A DNA stretch of 10,718 bases. It comes from Comamonadaceae bacterium (GTDB lineage Bacteria; Pseudomonadota; Gammaproteobacteria; Burkholderiales; Burkholderiaceae_C). The stretch is taken from the NCBI GenBank assembly GCA_947457975.1, contig CANGYC010000059.1, positions 1 through 10,718 of the forward strand, given 5' to 3'. The position numbers and the translations under genes were made by a program. A model generated the notes under the pieces. The model worked only from the letters and a program-made list of their open reading frames with translations, did not search any database and had not been told where the DNA came from. Shown in pieces: positions 1-5,920 of this stretch. How positions within the stretch are numbered: the stretch's first letter is position 1; every line of letters begins with the position of its first letter.

Positions 1-32
1 ACCATCGCCAAATACCGACGGTTGCAATGCAT
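1..32 (-). CDS. 5' end of an unidentified leftward ORF, cut by the window edge
   Basis: Reading leftward, an ATG at 32-30 opens a frame with no stop up to the window edge; it reads M-H-C-N-R-R-Y-L-A-M and continues. It is preceded by a perfect AAGGAG (44-39) at a 6-base spacing, which is the main reason to take so short a piece seriously. The start lies 57 bases after the hpaI stop, so it could be a third gene of the hpaHI unit. It could also be the first gene of a mobile element, because two TGGGACAG repeats lie in the gap. Eleven codons are too few to name a family, and no function is proposed. Confidence 0.35.
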   Translation of the reverse strand, partial: MHCNRRYLAM

Positions 33-42
33 AAAGATCTCC

Positions 43-82
43 TTGGGACAGTCTGCGGCCTTCTGGGCCAAAAATGGGACAG
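43..82. repeat. Direct repeat of TGGGACAG, 31 bp apart
   Basis: The octamer TGGGACAG occurs at 44-51 and again at 75-82. The spacing is 31 bp, close to three helical turns. Both copies lie between the hpaI stop and the strong ribosome binding site of the leftward ORF at the edge. Read leftward they are CTGTCCCA, followed by T-rich and A-rich bases. Repeated short end-motifs in front of a transposase gene are known from IS21-type elements, and phased direct repeats are also typical of regulator sites. The sequence does not decide between these. Confidence 0.4.
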
Positions 83-89
83 CGTGGGC

Positions 90-884
90 TCAGCCGGCCT
101 TGGCCGGCGCGGGCGCTGGCGGGGTGCCGAACTCCCGGACCAAGTCGTCGGCGCCACGGGCCAGCAGGCTGGCGTCCACGCCGACTGCCGTGAACGTGGT
201 GCCGCGGTCAATGAAGCGCCTGGCCAGCTGACGGTCGGCTGTGAGGATGCCCGCCGCCTTGCCGCAGGCAACGATGCGCCCGATGGCGTCGTCGATGGCT
301 TCAAGCAGCCGGGGATGTTTGAGTTGGCCGGCGATGCCCATGCTGGCAGCCAAGTCGCCCGGGCCGATAAAAATGCCGTCAACCCCATCTACTGCAGCAA
401 TGGCCTCAATCTGTGTGAGCGCCTCCACCGTCTCGACCTGGACCAGCAGGCACAGCTCGTCATTGCAGCGCTGGACGTAGTCGGGGATGCGCCCGAAGCC
501 GGTCGCCCGTGTGGCCGCGCTCATGCCGCGGATGCCGAGCGGCGGGTAGCGCATGGCGCGCACGGCCGCGAGGGCTTCCTCCGCGTTCTGTACATAAGGC
601 ACGAGCAGGGTTTGCGCGCCGGTGTCCAGCAAGCGTTTGAAGGCCAAGACGTCATTCCAGGCCGGGCGGACCACCGCGTGGCTGGGGTAGCCCGCGACCA
701 CCTGCATCTGCCGCAGGATGTCGTCGTAGTCGTTGGGAGAGTGCTCCATGTCCAGCAGCAGCCAGTCGAAACCAGCGCCCGCGACCGATTCCGTGGCGTA
801 GTGGCTCGCCAGGGTCATCCACAGGCCCGTTTGATGCCTGCCCTCGCGCAAGGCCCGCTTGAATGTATTGATAGGCAGATTCAT
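90..884 (-). CDS. hpaI: 4-hydroxy-2-oxoheptanedioate aldolase (HpcH/HpaI family)
   Basis: This is a 264-residue class II pyruvate aldolase of the HpcH/HpaI family. HpaI cleaves 4-hydroxy-2-oxoheptanedioate to pyruvate and succinate semialdehyde, the last step of the homoprotocatechuate meta-cleavage pathway in the cytoplasm. The residues known from E. coli HpaI are recognisable: the catalytic His in MEHSPND (H48), the Arg in VVRPAWND (R73), the metal-binding Glu in QVETVEA (E151) and the Asp in GPGDLAA (D177). The RYPPLGIRG segment (112-120) is also typical. The ATG at 884 is chosen because it gives the family's usual N-terminus and length; the open frame extends further upstream, but there it would overlap hpaH. 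It starts 10 bases after the hpaH stop, so the two are cotranscribed. Related aldolases accept other 2-oxo-4-hydroxy acids, so the exact substrate is inferred mainly from the hpaH neighbour. Confidence 0.93.
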   Translation of the reverse strand: MNLPINTFKRALREGRHQTGLWMTLASHYATESVAGAGFDWLLLDMEHSPNDYDDILRQMQVVAGYPSHAVVRPAWNDVLAFKRLLDTGAQTLLVPYVQNAEEALAAVRAMRYPPLGIRGMSAATRATGFGRIPDYVQRCNDELCLLVQVETVEALTQIEAIAAVDGVDGIFIGPGDLAASMGIAGQLKHPRLLEAIDDAIGRIVACGKAAGILTADRQLARRFIDRGTTFTAVGVDASLLARGADDLVREFGTPPAPAPAKAG

Positions 885-894
885 GGCTGCCCGA

Positions 895-1677
895 TCAGAC
901 GAATTGCACGCAAACGCTGCCCAGGGTCCCGAAGTCACCGAAGAGCGTGTCACCCTTCTTGGCATAGACCACGCGGGTGAACGAGCCGGCCAGCACGATG
1001 TGCCCAGCCTCCAGTCCCACACCGTGTTGCCCCAGCTTGTTGGCCAGCCAGGCCACACCCAGCGCCGGATGGCCGAGTACGCCTGCGGCCACGCCGGTTT
1101 CCTCGATTTCGGAGTTGCGGTACATCAGGCCGCCCACCCAGCGCAGGTCGACGTCCATGGGCCTGACGGGCCGACCACCCAGGACAAGACCGGCGGCTGC
1201 ACCGTTGTCGGCGATCGTGTCCTGGATCTTGCGGGGATCGACCAGACGGGCATCGACGATTTCCAGGGCCGGCACCACGTAGTCGGTGGCGCGCAGCACA
1301 TCGACCAGGGTCACACCGGGGCCTTTGAGAGGCTGGCCCAGCACGAAGGCCAGCTCCACCTCAACCCGGGGCAGGCAGAAGCTGGCATGAGGCACCTTGG
1401 CCCCTTCGGCAATCAGCATGTTGTCCAGCAGATAACCGTAATCGGGCTCGTTGATCTTTGACGACGCCTGCATGGCCTTGGACGTCAGCCCCACCTTGTG
1501 GCCGATGAGCTTGGCGCCGGCGGCGATCTTGCGCTGCGTCACGGCCGTCGAAATCGCGTACGAATCCTCGATTTCGATGTGCGGGAAGGAATCGGTCAGC
1601 AGCTTGGCCTGGCGGCAATCGCGCTGGGCTTGCAGCAGGGTTTCGACTGCTTGCAGGCGTTCGGCTTCGGTGAGCAT
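895..1677 (-). CDS. hpaH: 2-oxo-hept-3-ene-1,7-dioate hydratase
   Basis: This is a 260-residue hydratase of the fumarylacetoacetate-hydrolase fold (MhpD/DmpE/HpaH group). It adds water to 2-oxohept-3-ene-1,7-dioate to make the substrate of HpaI. The resemblance to E. coli HpaH is strong throughout: [15 protein letters not shown] (59-73), EPDYG (77-81), VEVELAFVL (105-113) with metal ligands E106 and E108, ALEI with E139, and [11 protein letters not shown] near 191-201. I prefer the ATG at 1677, because AAAGGA lies just upstream at a suitable distance. A TTG at 1698 would add seven residues (MTLKDTA) and has no comparable ribosome site. It is the first gene of a leftward hpaH-hpaI pair and faces the rightward operon across 139 bp. 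The hpa genes for ring cleavage, dehydrogenation, isomerisation and decarboxylation are not in the window. Confidence 0.94.
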   Translation of the reverse strand: MLTEAERLQAVETLLQAQRDCRQAKLLTDSFPHIEIEDSYAISTAVTQRKIAAGAKLIGHKVGLTSKAMQASSKINEPDYGYLLDNMLIAEGAKVPHASFCLPRVEVELAFVLGQPLKGPGVTLVDVLRATDYVVPALEIVDARLVDPRKIQDTIADNGAAAGLVLGGRPVRPMDVDLRWVGGLMYRNSEIEETGVAAGVLGHPALGVAWLANKLGQHGVGLEAGHIVLAGSFTRVVYAKKGDTLFGDFGTLGSVCVQFV

Positions 1678-1816
1678 GGCGGTGTCCTTTAAGGTCAAAA
1701 AAACGACAAAATAATCTTAGTGGATGGACCTCACCTGGCTTTTCAGGGGAAACACCGAGAAAAATACAGGTACCCCAAACCTAAACTTTCTAAGAATTTC
1801 GACAAAAAGGACATCC
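1678..1816. promoter_or_regulatory. Divergent control region between hpaH and the six-gene operon
   Basis: This 139-bp gap lies between head-to-head genes, so it must hold or overlap promoters for both directions. It contains runs of A and T (1697-1713 and 1781-1809) that stand out from the GC-rich genes. Symmetric elements seen are GGTACC at 1769-1774 within CAGGTACCCC, and TTCT-A-AGAA at 1788-1796. Ribosome sites at its ends are AAAGGA for hpaH and AAAAAGG (1804-1810) for the rightward gene. I could not find a convincing -35/-10 pair of the sigma-70 type on either strand; TAATCT at 1712 and TAAACT at 1782 are weak -10 candidates. Weak boxes would suit an activated or repressed promoter. The GntR/FCD protein encoded in the operon is the obvious candidate regulator. 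Confidence 0.6.
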
Positions 1817-2266
1817 ATGAGTTCTGGAAAAGTGAACCTGGCCGAAGCCCTGCGCAGCGCCGGCCTGGATCCTTCAGCCTCCGCCGATCTGGTGGCACGC
1901 CACAAACCCACCTACACCGGGCTGCTGGGTTTTTTGCCGCCCCGGGTGGAAGCGCGCATGACGTTCACGGGCGCATTGGACCCGCAGATCGTTGAGATGC
2001 AGGAGGCCCTGCGCTCGCATGCCATGGACACGCCGCACCTGGACCCCAAGGTCACGCAGCTGATGCTCTTTGGCATGCTGCTGATGGACGGAAACGACGC
2101 GGCCGAAACGCACGCCATCGCCGCGCGCCACGAAGGCGCGAGCTGGCAGGAACTGCAGGCGGCTGTGAGTCTGTGCTTTTTGTTCCGTGGCCTGCCAGCG
2201 GCCAACCGAGGCGCCGATATGCTGGCGCGCGTGGCCTTGCGCGAATCCCAGGCCACGGCGGCCTGA
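1817..2266 (+). CDS. Carboxymuconolactone decarboxylase (CMD/AhpD-like) family protein
   Basis: This 149-residue protein has the small all-helical CMD fold. The core is at about 75-140: LFGMLLMDGNDAAETHAIAA followed by EGASWQELQAAV, with the conserved His (H99) that is seen in gamma-carboxymuconolactone decarboxylases. It has no CxxC pair (the only Cys is C120), so it is not a peroxidatic AhpD. It may be a decarboxylase or isomerase, or an accessory protein; the substrate is unknown. The ATG at 1817 is chosen because AAAAAGG lies six bases upstream. An upstream ATG at 1724 would add 31 atypical residues that run through the AT-rich control region. It is the first gene of the rightward operon and is 13 bp from the next gene, a LigI-type hydrolase. 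Both families act on muconolactone-like intermediates in other aromatic pathways. Confidence 0.85.
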   Translation: MSSGKVNLAEALRSAGLDPSASADLVARHKPTYTGLLGFLPPRVEARMTFTGALDPQIVEMQEALRSHAMDTPHLDPKVTQLMLFGMLLMDGNDAAETHAIAARHEGASWQELQAAVSLCFLFRGLPAANRGADMLARVALRESQATAA

Positions 2267-2279
2267 AGACCGACCCTCC

Positions 2280-3173
2280 ATGCCAGACCCAGCGAACGCC
2301 ATCACTTCGGCCCCGCCCTGCCAAGGACCGGATCGCCAGACGCGCAAGCCGCGGTTCAAGATGCCTTCGCTGGCCTGCGACACGCACGCCCATGTGTTCG
2401 GTCCGCAAGACCGATTTCCCTTTTCCCCAGAGCGCAGCTACACACCCGAGGACTGCACGGTCGAGCAATACGCCGCGCTGCTGCAGACCCTGGGCGTAGA
2501 ACGCAAGGTGGTGGTGCACGGCGGGGCGCATGGCACCGACAACCGCGTCAGCCTGGATGCGATAGCGCGCCTGGGGCCGTCGGCACGCGGCGTGGCCGTG
2601 ATCCGGCCTGGCCTGGGCCAGGATCAGCTGCAGCGCCTGCATCAGGGCGGCATGCGCGGCTGCCGCCTGTCCACGGTGGTGCGCGGCGGCGCCAGCTTCG
2701 AGCACCTCGAAGCCCTGGCAGCCGAGACCCTGGAGCTGGGCTGGCACCTGGTGCTGCATCTCAAGCATTCAGAGGAGCTGGTCGCCCTGGCGCCGCGCTT
2801 GCGCTCGCTGCCCAATCCCTTTGTGCTGGATCACCTGGGCCATGTGCGGGGTAGCGAGGGCGTGGATTCGCCGGGCATGCGCGCGGTGATGGACCTGCTG
2901 GAGACCGACCGCTGCTGGGTCAAGCTGGCCAGCCTGTACCGCTCGTCGTCGCAGCCTTATCCACACACCGACATGCTGCCCATGATTCACCGCGTGGCCG
3001 CAGCGCGGCCCGACCGGCTGCTGTGGGGCAGCAACTGGCCACACCCGATTTACGCCGGAGCCATGCCCAACGATGGCGACCTGGTTGACCTGATCCCCCT
3101 GTGGACGCCCGAGCCCGCCGTGCAGCAGCAGATGCTGGTCGACAACCCAGCACGCCTGTATGGCTTCGAATAA
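2280..3173 (+). CDS. Amidohydrolase-2 family protein, LigI-like (2-pyrone-4,6-dicarboxylate lactonase relative)
   Basis: This 297-residue TIM-barrel protein belongs to the PF04909 amidohydrolase family, in the branch that holds 2-pyrone-4,6-dicarboxylate lactonase (LigI), sulfomuconolactone hydrolase and sugar-lactone isomerases. Diagnostic segments are CDTHAHVFGP (33-42, HxH at H36/H38), RSYTPED (52-58), LVLH (H160), LDHLGH (H185/H188) and WGSNWPHP (249-256). The last is usually GSDWPHP; here the Asp is Asn (N252), which may change the chemistry. A cytoplasmic lactone hydrolase or isomerase is the best guess. The ATG at 2280, 13 bp after the previous stop, lacks a strong ribosome site. An internal ATG at 2361 (six residues before the HxH Asp) is a real alternative, because the first 27 residues look unstructured. 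The function is inferred from family and neighbours only. Confidence 0.87.
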   Translation: MPDPANAITSAPPCQGPDRQTRKPRFKMPSLACDTHAHVFGPQDRFPFSPERSYTPEDCTVEQYAALLQTLGVERKVVVHGGAHGTDNRVSLDAIARLGPSARGVAVIRPGLGQDQLQRLHQGGMRGCRLSTVVRGGASFEHLEALAAETLELGWHLVLHLKHSEELVALAPRLRSLPNPFVLDHLGHVRGSEGVDSPGMRAVMDLLETDRCWVKLASLYRSSSQPYPHTDMLPMIHRVAAARPDRLLWGSNWPHPIYAGAMPNDGDLVDLIPLWTPEPAVQQQMLVDNPARLYGFE

Positions 3174-3197
3174 AAACCTTCCGAGAAAGACTCGCCC

Positions 3198-4169
3198 ATG
3201 AACCCCTCGTCCCTCACCCGCCGCCTGGCCTGCCTGGGCCTGCTCACCGCCTGTATGGGCCTGCACGCGCAGACCTTTCCCGAGCGCGCGATCACCATGG
3301 TCGTGCCCTTCCCGCCCGGCGGCACCACCGACATCCTGGCTCGCGCGATTGCAGACCGCATGTCACGCGAACTCAAGCAGACCGTGGTGGTGGAAAACCG
3401 CGCCGGTGCCGGCGGCAACACCGGCGCTGAGTTGGTGGCCAAGGCCAAGCCCGACGGCCACACCTTGATGCTGTCGGCCGCCGGCCCGCTGAGCATCAAC
3501 CAGCATCTGTACGCCAAGCAAGGCTACGACCCCCTTCGCGATTTCGCTCCGGTGAGCCTGGTGGCCTCGGTACCCATCATGCTGGTGGCCCACCCGCAGC
3601 GGCCCTTTCAGAACCTCAATGAGTTCATTGCGTATGCCAAGGCCAACCCAGGCAAGCTCTCCTACGGCTCGCAAGGCAACGGCACCACCAGCCACCTGAC
3701 CATGGAGCTGCTCAAGCGCCGGGCTGGGCTGCAGATCACGCACATTCCCTACCGCGGCAGCGCGCCCGCCTCCACCGACCTGATGGGCGGGCAAATCGAC
3801 GTGATGTTCGACAACTCACCCTCGACCTTGCCACATGTGCAGTCGCAAAAAATGCGCGGCCTGGCCGTGGCCTCGAGCGTCCGCGTGCAAAGCATGGGCA
3901 GCCTGCCCACGGTGGCCGAAGCGCTCAGCGGCTTCGAGTCCACCGCCTGGTTTGGCATCGTGGCGCCAGCGCGCACCCCCGACGCAGTGATTGCCGTGCT
4001 CAACCGCAGCATCGACAGTGCACTGCGCCAAAACGAGGTGAAGGAAAAAATGGCTGCCTCCGGCGTCGACCTGATCGGCGGGCCCGCGGCCGACCTGGGC
4101 AAACACATGCGCGAGGAAAGCGGCAAGTGGGCCGAGATCATCAAGTCGCTGTCGCTCAAGCTCGACTGA
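3198..4169 (+). CDS. Bug/TctC-family periplasmic solute receptor (first copy)
   Basis: This 323-residue substrate-binding protein belongs to the tripartite tricarboxylate transporter receptor family (Bug, PF03401). Such receptors bind carboxylates in the periplasm, usually for TctA/TctB permeases. The N-terminus is a Sec signal peptide (TRR then a hydrophobic stretch), with probable cleavage after LHA at residue 24. Family signatures are VPFPPGGTTDILAR (36-49), VVENRAGAGGNTGAE (64-78), KPDGHTLM (84-91) and the later HIPYRGSAPA. An LTAC sequence at 16-19 resembles a lipobox, but soluble Bug export is the usual state. The ATG at 3198 has GAGAAAG upstream at a suitable distance and is 24 bp after the amidohydrolase stop. 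No tctA or tctB is present, so it is an orphan receptor, as is common in this family. The ligand cannot be read from the sequence. Confidence 0.93.
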   Translation: MNPSSLTRRLACLGLLTACMGLHAQTFPERAITMVVPFPPGGTTDILARAIADRMSRELKQTVVVENRAGAGGNTGAELVAKAKPDGHTLMLSAAGPLSINQHLYAKQGYDPLRDFAPVSLVASVPIMLVAHPQRPFQNLNEFIAYAKANPGKLSYGSQGNGTTSHLTMELLKRRAGLQITHIPYRGSAPASTDLMGGQIDVMFDNSPSTLPHVQSQKMRGLAVASSVRVQSMGSLPTVAEALSGFESTAWFGIVAPARTPDAVIAVLNRSIDSALRQNEVKEKMAASGVDLIGGPAADLGKHMREESGKWAEIIKSLSLKLD

Positions 4170-4180
4170 GGCCCCCAGCC

Positions 4181-4879
4181 ATGGCCCGCGCCGCCGCCCT
4201 GGCCCCGTCCGCTGACGGTGAAGAAGGCGCGCGCACGCTGTCCACTGAGCTGACCGCGCGCCTGCGCGAGGCCATCTTGTCGGGCGAGCTGGCGCCGGGC
4301 AGCAAGCTCAAGCTGGACATGCTGCGCGAGCGCCTGGGCCTGACGCTCAGCCGCAGCCCGCTGCGCGAGGCGCTCTCGCGTCTGAGCGCCGAGGGCCTGG
4401 TGCGTATTGAGGATCAGCGCGGCTACTGGGTGGCGCCCGTCTCCGAAGCCAACCTGAAAGAGATTGCACGCCTGCGCATCCACCTGGAGACCCTGGCCTT
4501 GCGCGAATCGATCGCCCTGGGTGATGCGCAATGGGAGCAAGCCATCGCCCAAGCGCTGCACCAGCTGGCGCAGGCCCCGCGCAACGAATCGAGCCGGCAG
4601 GCCCCAGGCGCCTGGGAAGCCGCGCACCGACAATTCCACTTTGCCCTGCTGGGCGCCTGCGGCATGCCGATGCTGCTGCAGTACTGCGCCAGGGTGCACG
4701 ACCAGAACGACCGATACCGTCGCCTGTTTTTGCAACGCAACCCCTTTGACCGCAACGTTCACCTCGAGCACCAGACCATCGTCGAGGCCACGCTAGAGCG
4801 CAACGCCGACCTGGCCTGCGCACTGTTGGCCCAGCACATCGACCGAACCACGCGCAACATCTGCGCGGCGCTCGGCTAA
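4181..4879 (+). CDS. GntR-family transcriptional regulator, FCD (FadR-type) subgroup
   Basis: This 232-residue repressor or activator has an N-terminal winged helix (about 17-85) with the GntR pattern: LREAILSGELAPGSKLKL, then SRSPLREALSRLSAEGLV and the wing at RGYWVAPVS. A helical FCD ligand-binding domain follows (about 93-225). The FCD metal-site histidines are visible at H153 (QFHFALL), H197 (LEHQTIVEA) and H219 (AQHID). The position that usually holds an Asp, four residues before the first His, is H149 here. FCD regulators sense small organic acids, often the pathway substrate. The ATG at 4181 is 11 bp after the Bug stop, so it is translated from the same transcript. Lying between two receptor genes, it very likely controls this operon, and perhaps hpaHI through the shared 1678-1816 region. 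The operator is not established. Confidence 0.92.
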   Translation: MARAAALAPSADGEEGARTLSTELTARLREAILSGELAPGSKLKLDMLRERLGLTLSRSPLREALSRLSAEGLVRIEDQRGYWVAPVSEANLKEIARLRIHLETLALRESIALGDAQWEQAIAQALHQLAQAPRNESSRQAPGAWEAAHRQFHFALLGACGMPMLLQYCARVHDQNDRYRRLFLQRNPFDRNVHLEHQTIVEATLERNADLACALLAQHIDRTTRNICAALG

Positions 4880-4917
4880 ACGGCTTCAGAAGACCCGCCC
4901 CCACCAAGGAGATATCG

Positions 4918-5898
4918 ATGACAAGACAAGGAATCCGCCGCAGCCTTCTCGCCCTGCCGCTGCTCGCCCTGGCCGTACCCGCCTGGGCCCAAGGCAACTA
5001 CCCCAACAAGCCCATTCGCATCGTCGCGCCCTTTGCCGCTGGCGGCGCGGCCGACACCGTGGCCCGCATCATCGGGCCCAAGCTCTCAACCGCCCTGGGC
5101 CAACCGGTGGTCATTGAGAACCGCGCCGGCGCCGGCGGCTCCATCGGCTCAGCCCAGGTGGCCGCTTCGCCGGCCGACGGTTACACCTTGCTGATGAACC
5201 TGGGCCCGCCCCACCAGACCGTGCAGCTGTTCACCAAGGGCGTGAACTACGATCCGGTCAAGGACTTCAGCGCCATTGCCAAGGTCGCTGTCGCCCCGCA
5301 GGCCATTGCCGTGCCTGCGAATTCGCCGATCAAGACCATGGCCGATCTGGTGGCGCTGTCACAGGCCAACCCCAAGGGCCTGTCCTTTGGCACCTCGGGC
5401 GTCGGCACCTCGCAGCAGCTGGCGGGCCTGCTGCTCACCACCACGCAAAAAGCCAAATTGACGCATGTGCCTTACCGGGGCGGCTCGGCCGCGCTGACCG
5501 ACGTGATCTCGGGCCAGGTGGACCTGGGCATTTTGGTGCTGTCCAACCTGCTGCCGCATGTGCAGACCGGCAAGCTGCGCATCCTGGCGGTGGTCGAGGC
5601 CGGCCGCTCGGCCAGCGCGCCGACCATTCCCACCGCCGCAGAAAGCGGCATCACCGGCTTTTCCGTGCCCGACACCTGGGTCGGCCTGTTGGGTCCGGCC
5701 GGCATGCCCGCGCCCGTGGTGCAGCGCCTGGGCGCCGAGATGGACAAAATCATGCGCGACCCCGAGGTGGTCGCCCGCATGAACCAGGCCGGCTACGACA
5801 TCAAGTTCGCCGGGCCGGTCGATTTCTCACGCCAACTGGCCGACAGCGCCCAGCTCTACAAGACCCTCACGCAACAAGCGGGCATCACGCCCGAATGA
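4918..5898 (+). CDS. Bug/TctC-family periplasmic solute receptor (second copy)
   Basis: This is a second, clearly diverged Bug receptor of 326 residues. It has a classical signal peptide (RR, a Leu/Ala-rich core, cleavage after AWA at residue 24). Family segments are VAPFAAGGAADTVAR (36-50), VIENRAGAGGSIGS (65-78), PADGYTLLMN and THVPYRGGSAAL. The pocket loop is AAGGAADT, where the first copy has PPGGTTDI, so the two probably bind different ligands or bind them differently. It has the strongest ribosome site of the operon, AAGGAG at 4906-4911, six bases before the ATG, which suggests high expression as expected for a receptor. It is 38 bp after the GntR gene and 22 bp before the deacetylase-like gene. 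Without TctA/TctB in the window it must use a distant permease or act in sensing. Confidence 0.94.
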   Translation: MTRQGIRRSLLALPLLALAVPAWAQGNYPNKPIRIVAPFAAGGAADTVARIIGPKLSTALGQPVVIENRAGAGGSIGSAQVAASPADGYTLLMNLGPPHQTVQLFTKGVNYDPVKDFSAIAKVAVAPQAIAVPANSPIKTMADLVALSQANPKGLSFGTSGVGTSQQLAGLLLTTTQKAKLTHVPYRGGSAALTDVISGQVDLGILVLSNLLPHVQTGKLRILAVVEAGRSASAPTIPTAAESGITGFSVPDTWVGLLGPAGMPAPVVQRLGAEMDKIMRDPEVVARMNQAGYDIKFAGPVDFSRQLADSAQLYKTLTQQAGITPE

Positions 5899-5920
5899 CA
5901 CCTCACCCAGGAGCCCCATC

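Noticed and set aside
52..70. GGCC-TTCTG-GGCC stem after hpaI as a terminator
   Set aside because: The stem is four bases, GGCC pairs with itself by chance in GC-rich DNA, and the A-run on the right is on the wrong side for leftward transcription.
27..980. Long rightward open frame of 317 codons opposite hpaI
   Set aside because: It is antisense to a clear HpaI homologue with all catalytic residues; its product is low-complexity and Arg/His/Ala-rich, as expected for a shadow frame in GC-rich DNA.
1724..1816. Upstream ATG start for the CMD-like gene, adding 31 residues
   Set aside because: The extension is not family-like and would use up most of the divergent control region; the ATG at 1817 has a good ribosome site.
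1817..2266. Peroxidase or alkylhydroperoxidase (AhpD) role for the CMD-like protein
   Set aside because: The CxxC pair needed for that activity is missing; only one Cys is present.
3243..3254. LTAC lipobox that would make the first Bug receptor a lipoprotein
   Set aside because: Bug receptors are normally free periplasmic proteins and a signal-peptidase I site (LHA before QTF) fits equally well; the match is short.
3749..4771. Leftward open frame of 340 codons across the first Bug gene and the GntR gene
   Set aside because: It crosses two well-supported genes on the other strand, shows no family motif and has no ribosome site.
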